DNA of 64,000 nt from Marinobacter sp. AC-23 (GCF_001858325.1 NZ_MBPP01000018.1:1-64000), one strand, 5' to 3'; counted from the first letter of the stretch, positions 37,514-47,582 are shown. Notes: a model not told the origin generated them from the letters alone. A program made the numbers and translations.

Positions 37514-38886
37514 AAATCCTGATCCTCGGCGCTGGCCAAGTAGGTGGCACACTGGCGGAGAACCTGGCCAGCGAAGCCAACGATATAACTGTTATCGATA
37601 CAGACGCCGTGCGGCTACGCGAGCTGCAGGATCGCCTCGATATTCGTACGGTACAAGGTAACGCGTCTTATCCGTCGGTGCTGACGAAAGCCGACGCAGA
37701 TGATGCTCACATGTTGATCGCCGTTACCAACAGCGACGAAACCAACATGGTGGCCTGCCAGATTGCCAAGATCCTGTTCAACACACCCACCAAAATAAGC
37801 CGGGTACGGGCCAGTGATTACCTCGCCAGCAGCAAAAAGCTGTTTGGCGAAGGCGGCTTCCCGATTGATGTCATGATCAGCCCGGAGCAGCTGGTTACCC
37901 GGCACATCACACGCTTGATTGAATACCCGGGCGCATTGCAGATACTGGAATTCTCCAAAGGTCTGGCCCGGCTGGTAGCCATTCGTGCCACCGAAGGTGG
38001 GCCTCTGGTAGGCCGTGAATTGTCTTATCTGCGCACCCATATGCCCAAGATAGATACCCGTGTTGCTGCCATCTTCCGCAAAGACCGGGCCATCATGCCC
38101 CGGGGCGATACGGTGCTTGAAGACGGCGACGAGGTGTTTTTCATTGCCGGTGCCAACCACATTCGCTCGGTTATGAGCGAACTGCAGCCGCTGGTAAAAA
38201 ACTACAAGCGTATTTTTATCTGCGGCGGCGGCAACATTGGCCAGCGTTTAGCCCACACCCTGGAAACCCGCTACCAGGTGAAACTGCTGGAGCGTAACCA
38301 CGAACGCTGCGTGCTGCTCTCCGAAAACTTGCGTAAAACGGTTGTACTGGAAGGCAACGCGGCGGACAAAGACATTTTGCTGGAAGAGAACATCGAGAAC
38401 ACCGATGTGTTCTGCGCCGTTACCAACGACGACGAAGCCAATATTATGGCGTCGTTACTGGCCAAACGCCTGGGCGCCCGAAAGGTGTTTACACTGATCA
38501 ACAACCCGGACTACGTAGATCTGATTCAGGGCGGCGAGATTGATGTGGCCATCTCGCCCCAGCAAATCACGATCGGCAGCCTGCTCACTCACGTGCGCAG
38601 AGGTGACGTAGTAAACGTTTACTCACTGCGCAGAGGCGCTGCTGAGGCCATCGAAGCAATTGCCCATGGGGATCACAAGTCCTCCAAAGTGGTTGGCAAG
38701 CGGCTGGATGAGATCAATCTGCCCCAGGGTGCGACTATTGGTGCCATCGTGCGCCATAACGAAGTGCTGATCGCCCATGATCACCTGCGGGTGCAGCCGG
38801 ACGACCACGTAATCCTGTTCCTGGTAGACAAATCCCGGATACGGGAGGTCGAAAAACTTTTCGCCGTGGGGCTGACGTTCTTCTAG
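37510..38886 (+). CDS. trkA: Trk potassium uptake regulator TrkA
   Basis: TrkA is the NAD-binding peripheral subunit that gates the Trk K+ channel. The 458-residue protein has two RCK halves, each with a Rossmann nucleotide loop ([17 protein letters not shown] at the start and [17 protein letters not shown] at about 236) followed by a TrkA-C domain. The TrkH channel subunit is not in the window. Confidence 0.95.
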   Translation: MKILILGAGQVGGTLAENLASEANDITVIDTDAVRLRELQDRLDIRTVQGNASYPSVLTKADADDAHMLIAVTNSDETNMVACQIAKILFNTPTKISRVRASDYLASSKKLFGEGGFPIDVMISPEQLVTRHITRLIEYPGALQILEFSKGLARLVAIRATEGGPLVGRELSYLRTHMPKIDTRVAAIFRKDRAIMPRGDTVLEDGDEVFFIAGANHIRSVMSELQPLVKNYKRIFICGGGNIGQRLAHTLETRYQVKLLERNHERCVLLSENLRKTVVLEGNAADKDILLEENIENTDVFCAVTNDDEANIMASLLAKRLGARKVFTLINNPDYVDLIQGGEIDVAISPQQITIGSLLTHVRRGDVVNVYSLRRGAAEAIEAIAHGDHKSSKVVGKRLDEINLPQGATIGAIVRHNEVLIAHDHLRVQPDDHVILFLVDKSRIREVEKLFAVGLTFF

Positions 38887-38912
38887 TTCAAAATCAAGAG
38901 TATGAACTCCAC

Positions 38913-38942
38913 TTAGAAATACCGCTTTGGCGCGCGTATAAT
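38913..38942 (+). promoter_or_regulatory. Promoter of glyQS with GC-rich discriminator
   Basis: A perfect TATAAT at 38937-38942 is preceded at 18 bases by TTAGAA (38913-38918) and followed by GCGCC. A GC-rich discriminator is a recognised feature of promoters under stringent (ppGpp) control, as for many translation genes. Confidence 0.55.
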
Positions 38943-38984
38943 GCGCCTTTTTTCCGAATGACCCTCTTGCGGGTGAGTTGAAGA

Positions 38985-40070
38985 TTGACGCAAAGAGTGG
39001 CTACACACAGACCGAATCAGCAGGCAAACGTTGTGACAGAGAAGGCGACAGACAAGGCAACGATCAGCACCACTCCGGACATCAAGACCTTTCAGGGCTT
39101 GATTCTGGCGCTGCAGAATTTCTGGGCGCAGCAAGGCTGCGTGGTACTTCAGCCCCTGGATATGGAAGTGGGCGCCGGTACCTTTCACCCGGCTACCTTC
39201 CTGCGGGCCATAGGGCCAGAAACCTGGAATGCGGCTTATGTGCAGCCGAGCCGCCGCCCCACTGATGGTCGCTACGGTGAAAACCCCAACCGCCTGCAAC
39301 ACTACTATCAGTTCCAGGTGGTGCTCAAACCTTCACCTGACAACATTCAGGAACTCTACCTCGACTCGCTGAAAGCTCTGGGGCTTGATCCGCTGGTTCA
39401 CGATATCCGTTTTGTGGAAGACAACTGGGAATCCCCCACACTGGGTGCTTGGGGCCTGGGCTGGGAAATCTGGCTGAACGGCATGGAAGTCACGCAATTT
39501 ACCTACTTTCAGCAGGTAGGCGGCCTTGAGTGCTACCCGGTAACCGGCGAGCTCACATACGGCCTGGAACGCATCGCCATGTACCTGCAGGGCGTTGATA
39601 GTGTGTACGACCTGGTCTGGACCGAAGGCCCAGATGGCGCGGTCACTTATGGCGACGTGTTCCACCAGCAAGAAGTGGAAATGTCCACTTATAACTTTGA
39701 GCACGCAGATGTGCCGTTTCTGTTCCAGAGTTTTGATGTTTATGAGCGCGAAAGCGCCCGACTGATCGAAGCCGGCCTGGCCTTGCCCGCCTATGAACAA
39801 GTTCTGAAGGCCTCTCATACCTTCAACCTGCTGGATGCCCGCCAGGCCATCTCAGTCACTGAGCGCCAGCGCTTCATCCTGCGCGTGCGCACTCTGGCCC
39901 GGGCCGTGGCCCAGGCGTACTTCGACAGCCGCCGCAAGCTCGGCTTCCCGCTAGCGCCACAAGCCATACGCCAGGAAGTACTGGCCATCGCCGAGGCCGC
40001 CAATAACAAGGCCAACGGCAAGAAAGGCAAAAAAGCGAAGCAGGCACATCAGGAACAGGGAAACGCATAA
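38985..40070 (+). CDS. glyQ: Glycine--tRNA ligase alpha subunit
   Basis: Catalytic subunit of the tetrameric alpha2-beta2 glycyl-tRNA synthetase. Family blocks: [43 protein letters not shown]-like [19 protein letters not shown], and [12 protein letters not shown]. The frame gives a TTG start at 38985 with GGTGAG upstream. A GTG at 39033 with a weaker AGG is an alternative that would shorten the protein to 345 aa. The C-terminus has a Lys-rich tail ([10 protein letters not shown]). Confidence 0.93.
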   Translation: MTQRVATHRPNQQANVVTEKATDKATISTTPDIKTFQGLILALQNFWAQQGCVVLQPLDMEVGAGTFHPATFLRAIGPETWNAAYVQPSRRPTDGRYGENPNRLQHYYQFQVVLKPSPDNIQELYLDSLKALGLDPLVHDIRFVEDNWESPTLGAWGLGWEIWLNGMEVTQFTYFQQVGGLECYPVTGELTYGLERIAMYLQGVDSVYDLVWTEGPDGAVTYGDVFHQQEVEMSTYNFEHADVPFLFQSFDVYERESARLIEAGLALPAYEQVLKASHTFNLLDARQAISVTERQRFILRVRTLARAVAQAYFDSRRKLGFPLAPQAIRQEVLAIAEAANNKANGKKGKKAKQAHQEQGNA

Positions 40071-40072
40071 TC

Positions 40073-42154
40073 ATGGCTAAGCAGGATTTTCTGGTCGAAC
40101 TGGGCGTCGAAGAACTGCCCTCGAAAGCACTCAAGCCGCTGTCTGATGCGTTCACTCAAGGCATTACCAAGGGCCTGGAAGACGCGGGCATCACATTCGG
40201 CAAGGTAGAAGCCTTTGCCGCGCCGCGACGGCTGGCCGTTCGTATACGTGATCTGGCCGACGCCCAGCCAGACAAGTCCGTTGAGAAACGCGGCCCGGCA
40301 ATCAAGGCGGCTTTTGATGATTCCGGTAACCCAACCCGAGCGCTCACAGGTTTCGCTACATCTCTGGGCGTAACGCCAGACCAGTTAGACACACTGGAAA
40401 CCGATAAAGGTGCCTGGCTGGTCTATCGCACCGTAGAACAGGGCAAGCCAACCGTAGATCTGATGTCCGGCCTGGTTGAGCAATCGCTGGCGGCGCTGCC
40501 CATTCCCAAGCGTATGCGCTGGGGCACCCACCGCACAGAGTTTGTCCGGCCTGTTCATTGGCTGCTTATGCTGTACGGCAACAAGATTATTGATGCGCCC
40601 ATCATGGGCCTTACGGCGGGCAACAAAACCAGGGGCCACCGCTTCCATTGCCCGAAAGCGCTGATCATTCCAACGCCGGCAGATTACGAAGTGGTTCTTG
40701 AGCAGGAAGGCTATGTCATTGCCGACTTCGCTAAGCGTCGTGAGCAGATCCGCGCTGGCGTCAGCGCCCTTGCTGAAGCTGAGGCAGGTGGCAAAGCCGT
40801 AATCAATGAAGACCTTCTGGATGAAGTAACCGGCCTGAATGAATGGCCGGTGCCGTTGATGGGCCGGTTTGACAAGCGGTTTCTGGACGTCCCCGCGGAA
40901 GCTCTGATTTCCTCGATGGAGGAGCACCAGAAATACTTTCACGTGGTAAGTGCCGAGGGCACCATGCTGCCGCTGTTTATTACTGTGGCCAACATTGAGA
41001 GCAAAGACCCCTCGCAAGTTGTATCCGGTAACGAAAAGGTGATTCGGCCGCGCCTCGCAGACGCTGCCTTCTTCTACGAAAACGACCGGAAAATCCGGTT
41101 GGAAGACCGTGTGGAACGGCTCAAGCCGATTGTGTTTCAGGAAAAGCTCGGCAGTGTTTACGACAAAGCCGTTCGCGTAGCTGCTCTGGCCAAGAAAATC
41201 GCCTCCGCAATTGGCAGTGACCCGGCCCTGGCTGAGCGCGCAGCCATGCTGGCAAAAACCGACCTGGTGACTGAGATGGTGCTGGAATTCAGCGACCTTC
41301 AGGGCATCATGGGCCAGTACTACGCTACCGATGACGGCGAACCAGCCGATGTAGCCAAGGCGATGAACGAGCAGTACATGCCGCGCTTTGCCAAAGACAG
41401 CCTGCCCACCACGCTCACAAGTTGTGCGCTCGCCATCGCAGATCGCCTGGATTCACTGGTAGGGCTGTTCGGTATTGGCCAGCCACCTTCCGGTACCCGC
41501 GACCCTTTCGCCTTGCGCCGTGCCTCTCTGGGCGTGCTACGCATCATCATTGAACGGGAGCTGCCGCTGGATCTGCAGACCTGCTGTGAATGGGCAGAAG
41601 AAAACTTCACCGGCCTGACCGAGGAACATACCGCCTCCAGCGTTGTTGATTATATGCTCGACCGGTTCCGTGCTTACTACGATGAACGCGGCATTGGTGC
41701 TGAGGTGTATCTGGCCGTGCACGCCCGTCGCCCGACCCGCCCGCTGGACTTCGACCGCCGAGTAAAAGCCGTAGAAGCCTTCCGTCAATTGCCGGAAGCT
41801 CTGGCTCTGGCCGGCGCCAACAAGCGCGTTTCCAATATTCTGTCCAAACAGGGTGGGGAAAGCGTTGGCGAAACCGTCAACAACAACTTGCTGCAAGATG
41901 CCGCCGAGAAAACGTTGGCAGCACACGTAGACCAGCAAGCCCAGAAGGTGCTCCCGCTGTTTGAGCAAGGCGACTACGCCAGCGCGCTGCAATCACTGGC
42001 AAGCCTGCAAGAACCGGTAGACACCTTCTTCAGCGAAGTCATGGTTATGGCAGAAGACAAGGCCGTGCGGGACAACCGTCTTGCGCTGCTAAATCGACTC
42101 CATAACCTGTTTTTGCGTGTCGCAGACATTGCTCTGCTGCCTGCCGCTGGCTGA
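40073..42154 (+). CDS. glyS: Glycine--tRNA ligase beta subunit
   Basis: The 693-residue partner of GlyQ, which recognises tRNA-Gly and carries an HD-like domain and an anticodon-binding C-terminal part. It begins with the conserved FLVELGVEELPSKALKPL and contains LLMLYGNKIIDA and the PFALRRASLGVLRII block. It starts 2 bases after glyQ and ends 3 bases before gmhB. Confidence 0.95.
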   Translation: MAKQDFLVELGVEELPSKALKPLSDAFTQGITKGLEDAGITFGKVEAFAAPRRLAVRIRDLADAQPDKSVEKRGPAIKAAFDDSGNPTRALTGFATSLGVTPDQLDTLETDKGAWLVYRTVEQGKPTVDLMSGLVEQSLAALPIPKRMRWGTHRTEFVRPVHWLLMLYGNKIIDAPIMGLTAGNKTRGHRFHCPKALIIPTPADYEVVLEQEGYVIADFAKRREQIRAGVSALAEAEAGGKAVINEDLLDEVTGLNEWPVPLMGRFDKRFLDVPAEALISSMEEHQKYFHVVSAEGTMLPLFITVANIESKDPSQVVSGNEKVIRPRLADAAFFYENDRKIRLEDRVERLKPIVFQEKLGSVYDKAVRVAALAKKIASAIGSDPALAERAAMLAKTDLVTEMVLEFSDLQGIMGQYYATDDGEPADVAKAMNEQYMPRFAKDSLPTTLTSCALAIADRLDSLVGLFGIGQPPSGTRDPFALRRASLGVLRIIIERELPLDLQTCCEWAEENFTGLTEEHTASSVVDYMLDRFRAYYDERGIGAEVYLAVHARRPTRPLDFDRRVKAVEAFRQLPEALALAGANKRVSNILSKQGGESVGETVNNNLLQDAAEKTLAAHVDQQAQKVLPLFEQGDYASALQSLASLQEPVDTFFSEVMVMAEDKAVRDNRLALLNRLHNLFLRVADIALLPAAG

Positions 42155-42157
42155 CCG

Positions 42158-42727
42158 ATGCTGATCATCCTCGACCGGGACGGGGTCATCAACGAATACG
42201 ATGGCAACTACATCTGCTCTGTGGATGATTGGCACCCTATTCCCGGCAGTATCGAGGCGATGGCGCGGCTATGCAAAGCCGGCCATCGCATTGCCATCGC
42301 CACCAACCAGTCGGGCATCGCCCGGGGCTTTTACGGCACAGACGTGTTGGACCGCATGCACGACAAGCTGCAACGATTGTTGACTGCCCAAGGCGGGAGT
42401 ATCAGTTTTATCGCCTACTGTCCGCACCATCCGGATGACGGCTGCGATTGCCGCAAGCCACTCACAGGCCTATTAGAACAGATCCGTAATCACCTTCATC
42501 TGACCACCCTAAAAGGTGCCATCATGGTGGGTGACAGCCGCAAGGATCTGGAAGCCGGCTTCGCCGCCAGCTGCCAGCCCGTGCTGGTACGTACCGGCAA
42601 CGGCAAGGACACGGAACACCACCTGAAAACCCGCCCAATTCCCGGCGCCAATGTAGCAATATACGACAACCTCGGTGTATTTTCGGATGCCTTTTTACTA
42701 GGCTCCGGGCTGGAAAAACCCTCGTAG
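42158..42727 (+). CDS. gmhB: D-glycero-beta-D-manno-heptose 1,7-bisphosphate 7-phosphatase
   Basis: A HAD phosphatase in ADP-heptose synthesis for the LPS inner core. The 189-residue protein shows the nucleophile motif [25 protein letters not shown], the GmhB zinc-site Cys/His cluster [14 protein letters not shown] and [12 protein letters not shown]. Placement after glyS is common in pseudomonads and relatives. Confidence 0.9.
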   Translation: MLIILDRDGVINEYDGNYICSVDDWHPIPGSIEAMARLCKAGHRIAIATNQSGIARGFYGTDVLDRMHDKLQRLLTAQGGSISFIAYCPHHPDDGCDCRKPLTGLLEQIRNHLHLTTLKGAIMVGDSRKDLEAGFAASCQPVLVRTGNGKDTEHHLKTRPIPGANVAIYDNLGVFSDAFLLGSGLEKPS

Positions 42728-42751
42728 ATCTGTATACAATCGACGATTGAT

Positions 42752-42828
<77 letters not shown>

Positions 42829-42844
42829 TGATTTCAACGACTTA

Positions 42845-42871
42845 GGGCGCATCTTCGGATGGGTCCTTTTT
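42845..42871 (+). terminator. Terminator after tRNA-Pro
   Basis: GGGCGCATC, TTCG tetraloop and GATGGGTCC form a stem with one mismatch, followed by TTTTT. Confidence 0.8.
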
Positions 42872-42941
42872 CGTTTCTGGATTCGGGCTCTAACCGGTGG
42901 CTGAACGTTAACCTGTACAGCATTGGAAGGAATCCCATTAG

Positions 42942-42970
42942 TTGACATGCTGGTATGCTTGATCAACAAT
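42942..42970 (+). promoter_or_regulatory. Candidate promoter of dctPQM
   Basis: A perfect TTGACA (42942-42947) is followed after 17 bases by AACAAT, a four-of-six match to TATAAT. It abuts the palindrome at 42972. The leader would be about 300 bases. Confidence 0.35.
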
Positions 42971-42971
42971 G

Positions 42972-42985
42972 ATTATTCGAATAAT
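42972..42985. promoter_or_regulatory. Candidate operator palindrome upstream of dctPQM
   Basis: ATTATTCGAATAAT is a perfect 14-base palindrome directly after the candidate promoter, well placed for repressor or activator binding. The IclR protein encoded at 47632-48447 is the obvious candidate ligand, but its own promoter carries a different palindrome. Confidence 0.4.
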
Positions 42986-43041
42986 AAAGGTACAGTTCGT
43001 ATCAATATAAGTGAATTTTTCGATTTGCAACAACGCCAAAG

Positions 43042-43058
43042 CGTAGCTAATTGCTACG
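43042..43058. repeat. Inverted repeat in TRAP leader
   Basis: CGTAGC and GCTACG separated by TAATT form a 17-base dyad, which could be a second operator or an RNA hairpin. Confidence 0.35.
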
Positions 43059-43191
43059 AATACTAACAAAAGTGAGGCTGTGCAGATGACTTACCCCAAG
43101 CCAAGCAACAACAAAGTCGTTTCAACCGTTAAACCCTCGCATTAAAACTTCATTAATGGTAAGCATGACAAGGCCGTAAACTCACTGCCCA

Positions 43192-43209
43192 AAGCTTCTT
43201 TCGAAGCTT
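43192..43209. repeat. Second inverted repeat in TRAP leader
   Basis: AAGCTTC, TTTC loop, GAAGCTT: a 7-base perfect stem in the leader transcript, about 75 bases before the dctP start. Confidence 0.35.
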
Positions 43210-43282
43210 ACGTCAACTGCGAACCTTGATTTCCCGATGATCAAAAACAACAATTTCACACGCCAATACTAGGGAATATTAC

Positions 43283-44386
43283 ATGAACAAAAAATTCCAA
43301 TTTGCCATCACCGGTCTAGCTGCTGGTATCGCTCTTGCCTCCTTTTCCGCTACTGCTTTGGCCAAAGAAAAGTGGACCATGACCACCACCTGGCCTGAAA
43401 ATTTGGCGTTGATCGAAATCGATCGCCATTGGGTTGAGCTCGCCAACAAACTGGTTGGTGACGAGTTAGAAATCAACTTCCGCGCCGGCGGCACCTTGAT
43501 GCCCGGTACCGAAGTGTTTGATGCCACCGAAACCGGCAGCATTGAAGCTGCAGGGGACTGGCCCGGTTACTGGGCAGGTCGCAGTTCGGCGTTCTCGCCG
43601 TTAGCCACGACCACCAGTTTGTTCAACGGCGTGGATTACCTGAACTGGATTCAACAATGGGGCGGTTTCGAGCTCTATCAAGAAGTCTACGGCAAGTACA
43701 ACATGGTCTACTTACCGTACGGGATCACCAATAATGAGTCTGGTTTCATGGGTCGCACCCCCATCAAAAACCTGGCTGACCTCGACGGCAAGCGCGTCCG
43801 CCTTTCCGGACGTGACCAAGGACGCGTTCTAGAGGAACTCGGCGGCTCACAGGTCACCATCGCCGGCGGTGAAATATATCAGGCCATTGAGCGCGGCGTG
43901 ATCGACGCCGGTGAGTTTTCGACGCCAGGGGTTGACTACCAGGCCGGATTTGCTGAAGTGGCCAAATACTGGGCCACGCCCGGCTGGCACCAGTCTGCCA
44001 GCGTATTTGGTGTGATGATCAACAAGGATGCCTGGGACGAACTTTCCAAAGAGACCCAAGAGAAGCTGAAGATCGCTGCTGACGCCAACCTGGCTTGGTC
44101 ACTTTCCTGGTCCGAGCGCGGTTCGACAGACGGCGCCGTTAAGTTCGAGGAAGCCGGTGTCGAAATCAGCCAGTTCTCCGATTCAGACCTAGCCCGCATT
44201 CAAGACATCACCAATGAAGTGATCGTTCGCGGAGCCTGCGAGGATAAGATGCATGCCAAGGTTTATCATTCCATGATCAGCTACATGGAGAACTACGCTA
44301 ACTGGCGTGATATTAGCGCACCGTTCAACATGAGCCGCACCATCGACAACCTGCCCTCCCTGGCAAAAATAGAAAAGTGCCTGTAA
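43283..44386 (+). CDS. dctP: TRAP transporter substrate-binding protein DctP
   Basis: Periplasmic binding protein of a tripartite ATP-independent transporter for organic anions. The 367-residue protein has a signal peptide ending in ATALA-K, a WPENLALIEIDRHWVELAN start to the mature domain, and the substrate-contact region GKRVRLSGRDQGRVLEELGG, whose Arg normally clamps a carboxylate. It resembles the TakP/mannitol-chloroaromatic subgroup with the AAGDWPGYWAG helix. Substrate not identifiable. It is followed by a hairpin before dctQ, which allows higher DctP levels. Confidence 0.88.
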   Translation: MNKKFQFAITGLAAGIALASFSATALAKEKWTMTTTWPENLALIEIDRHWVELANKLVGDELEINFRAGGTLMPGTEVFDATETGSIEAAGDWPGYWAGRSSAFSPLATTTSLFNGVDYLNWIQQWGGFELYQEVYGKYNMVYLPYGITNNESGFMGRTPIKNLADLDGKRVRLSGRDQGRVLEELGGSQVTIAGGEIYQAIERGVIDAGEFSTPGVDYQAGFAEVAKYWATPGWHQSASVFGVMINKDAWDELSKETQEKLKIAADANLAWSLSWSERGSTDGAVKFEEAGVEISQFSDSDLARIQDITNEVIVRGACEDKMHAKVYHSMISYMENYANWRDISAPFNMSRTIDNLPSLAKIEKCL

Positions 44387-44396
44387 GACGCTCACC

Positions 44397-44430
44397 GCTG
44401 CCTCGATGCCTCGCATCGAGGCAGCTTTTC
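44397..44430 (+). terminator. Hairpin/attenuator between dctP and dctQ
   Basis: A 12-base perfect stem GCTGCCTCGATG/CATCGAGGCAGC with a CCTCG loop, then TTTTC. It is expected to terminate part of the transcripts and so set dctP above the membrane subunits. Confidence 0.75.
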
Positions 44431-44452
44431 GTATTGATTGCGGGGTTTCTCT

Positions 44453-44953
44453 ATGAATGCAATTGCTAAGGCAATCGATACGCTCAATGACGTTTTCGGC
44501 CGAATCATTGCGCCACTGATTGCTATTATCACGATAATCGTTCTTTACGATATTGCTTTGCGCTTCTTCATCGACCGCCCCAGCGACTGGGCGTTCGACA
44601 TCACCAAAATGCTGTTCGGCGCCCATTTTATGCTGATGGCAGCTTACGGGCTACGCCACCATGTTCACGTCGAAGTCGACGTGATCAAACGGTTACTCTC
44701 ACTCAGGAAGCAGGCGATACTCGACGTTATCGGCTACCTGATCTTCTTCACGCCCTTTATGTGGATGCTGTTAAGCCTCGGCTGGAGTTTCTTTATGCGT
44801 TCGTTCAGCCGCGGCGAAACCACCTATGGCATGATGTCGATTCCAGTTTATCCAGTTAAAGGCGTCATCTTCATTGCGGCGGTATTGATCCTGCTGCAGG
44901 GTATCGCGATCTTCATCCGCGCGGTTCAGCAACTGCGGGAGGAGCGGACATGA
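44453..44953 (+). CDS. dctQ: TRAP transporter small permease DctQ
   Basis: A 166-residue protein with four TM segments (LIAIITIIVLYDIALRFF, MLFGAHFMLMAAYGLRHHVHVEVD, LIFFTPFMWMLLSLGWSF, VIFIAAVLILLQGIAIF). The HHVHVEVD loop is typical of DctQ. The ATG at 44453 is preferred to an upstream TTG. Its stop overlaps the dctM start by 4 bases. Confidence 0.85.
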   Translation: MNAIAKAIDTLNDVFGRIIAPLIAIITIIVLYDIALRFFIDRPSDWAFDITKMLFGAHFMLMAAYGLRHHVHVEVDVIKRLLSLRKQAILDVIGYLIFFTPFMWMLLSLGWSFFMRSFSRGETTYGMMSIPVYPVKGVIFIAAVLILLQGIAIFIRAVQQLREERT

Positions 44954-46251
44954 ATTTAAGTCCGGAAATGCTCACCTTGGTGATGTTCGCCGGGTTAATA
45001 GTCGGCCTGTTCATGGGCCACCCCCTGGCGTTTGTACTGGGTGGCGTCGCGGTTATAGGTGCCCTTGTAGGGCCTGGTCTGAACGTGATGGGCACCCTGA
45101 TCAACAACATCTATGGCAATGCCATGGATAACTACGTGCTCGTGGCGATCCCGTTATTTGTATTGATGGCGCGGTTTCTGAACGACTCGGGTGTCACCGA
45201 GAAAATGTTCGATGCCATGCGCCTGCTACTGGCCAACTTGCGTGGCGGCTTGGCGCTGACAGTGGTTATAGTCTCAGTGTTGCTGGCTGCAACCACTGGC
45301 ATCGTGGGCGCCTCAATTGCCGTGATGGGCATGATCGCCCTTGTGCCGATGCTCAAGTATGGCTACAACAAGGAGCTGAGCGCCGGGGTAATCATGGCCA
45401 GCGGTTGTCTGGGCATCCTGATTCCACCCAGTATTATGCTGATCCTGATGGCCAGCTACTCGCCGGTCTCGGTAGGGGCCCTGTTTGCAGGGGCCTTGGT
45501 GCCGGGGTTGATACTTGGGGTGATGTACGCGCTTTACGTTCTGATCATCTGCTACATCAAGCCCGCGTACGGCCCGAAGGTGCCTCCGGAAGAGCGCGCC
45601 CAGACCAGCACCGGCGAACTTCTCATTATGTTGTTCAAGTACGTTCTTCCGCCCATGGCATTGATTCTTGGGGTATTGGGGGCATTGTTCACCGGTTTGG
45701 CCACGGCTACGGAAGCCTCAGCCATCGGGGTGTTCATTGCCTTTTTGCTATTCTTGATTTTCGGGGATCGCAAACTCAAGACCTGCTACAACACCCTGAT
45801 CGATGCCAGCAAGACCACCACCATGGTGATGCTGGTGCTGGTAGGCGCCACAGCCTTCACCGGGGTTTTCTCCCGCGGTGGCGGCATGAGCGTAATCAGC
45901 GATCTGGTATTAGCCATGCCCGGCGGCACCACGGGGGCGTTGATCCTGATGCTCTTCCTCGTGTTCATTCTGGGTATGTTCCTCGACTGGACTGGCATTG
46001 TGCTGCTCAGTTTCCCGATCATGTTGCCCATCGTCGAAGCCATGGAAGTGGATATGCTGTGGTTCGTGGTGATGGTCGCCGTGGTTCTGCAAACCTCGTT
46101 CCTGACGCCGCCGTTCGGCTATGCCCTGTTTTACCTGAAGGGCGTGGCGCCGCCGGGAGTGGAAATCGTTGATCTGTACAAAGCGGTGATTCCGTTCGTA
46201 GCCTTGATCATCCTGGCATGCGCGCTGTTAACAATCTTCCTTGGTTGGTGA
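44950..46251 (+). CDS. dctM: TRAP transporter large permease DctM
   Basis: The 433-residue, roughly twelve-helix transport subunit that moves substrate with Na+. Family features are MGHPLAFVLGGVAVIGALVG, AATTGIVGASIAVMGMIALV, SGCLGILIPPSIMLILMA and LTPPFGYALFYLKGVAPP near the end. Start overlaps dctQ. Confidence 0.9.
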   Translation: MNLSPEMLTLVMFAGLIVGLFMGHPLAFVLGGVAVIGALVGPGLNVMGTLINNIYGNAMDNYVLVAIPLFVLMARFLNDSGVTEKMFDAMRLLLANLRGGLALTVVIVSVLLAATTGIVGASIAVMGMIALVPMLKYGYNKELSAGVIMASGCLGILIPPSIMLILMASYSPVSVGALFAGALVPGLILGVMYALYVLIICYIKPAYGPKVPPEERAQTSTGELLIMLFKYVLPPMALILGVLGALFTGLATATEASAIGVFIAFLLFLIFGDRKLKTCYNTLIDASKTTTMVMLVLVGATAFTGVFSRGGGMSVISDLVLAMPGGTTGALILMLFLVFILGMFLDWTGIVLLSFPIMLPIVEAMEVDMLWFVVMVAVVLQTSFLTPPFGYALFYLKGVAPPGVEIVDLYKAVIPFVALIILACALLTIFLGW

Positions 46252-46316
46252 CAGGCTTGCCAGCCATCCTCTTGGGTTGATCTCCTTTCCCTGGGCTGCC
46301 CCATTCGGGTTGATGA

Positions 46317-46354
46317 CCACAACGCCCGCTACTTTTCAGTAGCGGGCGTTGTGG
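46317..46354 (+). terminator. Strong hairpin between dctM and adh
   Basis: A perfect 16-base stem (CCACAACGCCCGCTAC/GTAGCGGGCGTTGTGG) with a 6-base loop TTTTCA. No T-run follows, so it may stabilise the upstream message or act as a weak terminator instead of a classical one. It lies 65 bases past the dctM stop. Confidence 0.6.
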
Positions 46355-46403
46355 TTCAAGGGTTTTGCCAACAACAAATAATAATTATCAAGGATAAATT
46401 AGC

Positions 46404-47582
46404 ATGTCTATAGGCGTCGCTTTACCTCGAATTATGGAAATTGGTGCGGGAGCCATCAACCATTTACCCAGCATCGTGCAGTCCTTAGGTGGCAGCAGAC
46501 CACTCATTATTACCGACAAAATAATGGTACAACTGGGTTATATTCAGCAAATCCAGACCCTATTATCAGAAGAAGGTCTGGAGGCAGATGTGTTTGACGG
46601 CACAGAGCCTGAACCCACTGCAGCATCAATTGAAGCGGGCCTTGCCTGCATGTTGGATAAAAAATACGATGTAATTATTGCCTTAGGCGGTGGCAGCCCA
46701 ATAGACAGCGCAAAAGCCATCGCGATCTTGGGCAAACATGGTGGAAACATTCGTGATTACAAATTTCCCCGCCAAGTTAATGAAATCGGTATTCCACTTA
46801 TTGCGATTCCGACAACAGCGGGCACAGGCTCCGAAGTCACTCGCTTTACCATCATTACCGATGAAAAAAACGATGAGAAAATGCTGTGTGCCGGCATTGG
46901 CTTTATGCCACTTGCCGCTATTGTTGATGTAAATTTAACCTTAAGCTTGCCACCGCGCACCACAGCGGATACCGGTATTGATGCATTAACCCATGCCATT
47001 GAGGCCTACGTCAGTCAAAAAGCCAGTCCATTCAGTGACAGCCAGGCTTTATCGGCAATGCGCTTAATCGGCCCGCACTTAAAGCGTGCCTATACTAACG
47101 GTAACGACATTGAAGCCCGGGAAGCCATGATGCTGGGATCAACCTTGGCGGGCGTTGCTTTCTCAACTGCCTCCGTGGCCTTAGTGCATGGCATGAGTCG
47201 TCCGATCGGGGCTTTCTTCCATGTACCGCATGGTCTATCCAATGCCATGTTGCTACCCAGTGTTACGGCATTTTCGATCCCATCTGCGCCTGAACGCTAT
47301 GCCGATTGCGCTCGAGCTATTGGCGTCGCTACCACCGAAGATAGCCGCGAGCAGGCCAATCAAAAATTACTGGACGCACTAGAAACCTTTAACCGCGAAC
47401 TAAAAGTTCCGACATTGGCAGAGTTTGGTGCAGACAAAACGCGTTTTGACAGTCTGGTCGAAACCATGGCCAAACAAGCCTTGGCATCCGGCTCACCGAG
47501 CAATAATCCACGCGTCCCAAGCATTGAGCAAATGATCGCTATTTATCAACAACTGTGGGGCAATTCTCAATGCCAACCCTAA
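46404..47582 (+). CDS. Iron-containing (group III) alcohol dehydrogenase
   Basis: A 392-residue NAD(P)-dependent dehydrogenase. Visible motifs are the nucleotide-binding ALGGGSPIDSAKAIA, IPTTAGTGSEVTRF, and the iron ligands in ADTGIDALTHAIEAYVS and HVPHGLSNAMLLPSV. Members oxidise primary alcohols or 3- and 4-hydroxy acids. Its location after a TRAP operon for anions suggests a hydroxy acid or an alcohol sulfonate as substrate, but this is inference. The ATG is preceded by AAGGA. Codon use and base composition look more AT-rich than in the housekeeping genes. Confidence 0.85.
   Translation: MSIGVALPRIMEIGAGAINHLPSIVQSLGGSRPLIITDKIMVQLGYIQQIQTLLSEEGLEADVFDGTEPEPTAASIEAGLACMLDKKYDVIIALGGGSPIDSAKAIAILGKHGGNIRDYKFPRQVNEIGIPLIAIPTTAGTGSEVTRFTIITDEKNDEKMLCAGIGFMPLAAIVDVNLTLSLPPRTTADTGIDALTHAIEAYVSQKASPFSDSQALSAMRLIGPHLKRAYTNGNDIEAREAMMLGSTLAGVAFSTASVALVHGMSRPIGAFFHVPHGLSNAMLLPSVTAFSIPSAPERYADCARAIGVATTEDSREQANQKLLDALETFNRELKVPTLAEFGADKTRFDSLVETMAKQALASGSPSNNPRVPSIEQMIAIYQQLWGNSQCQP

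Larger units (their letters stand above)
42872..43282 (+). other. Leader region of the TRAP operon
   Basis: A 411-base gap without a gene, AT-rich compared with its surroundings. It contains a candidate promoter (42942-42970) and three inverted repeats (42972-42985, 43042-43058, 43192-43209), the pattern of a regulated operon leader. No tRNA-end direct repeat that would mark an integrase site was seen. Confidence 0.5.

Noticed and set aside
38943..38984. Glycine riboswitch or T-box ahead of glyQ
   Set aside because: The leader is only about 35-90 bases and shows no paired structure of either type.
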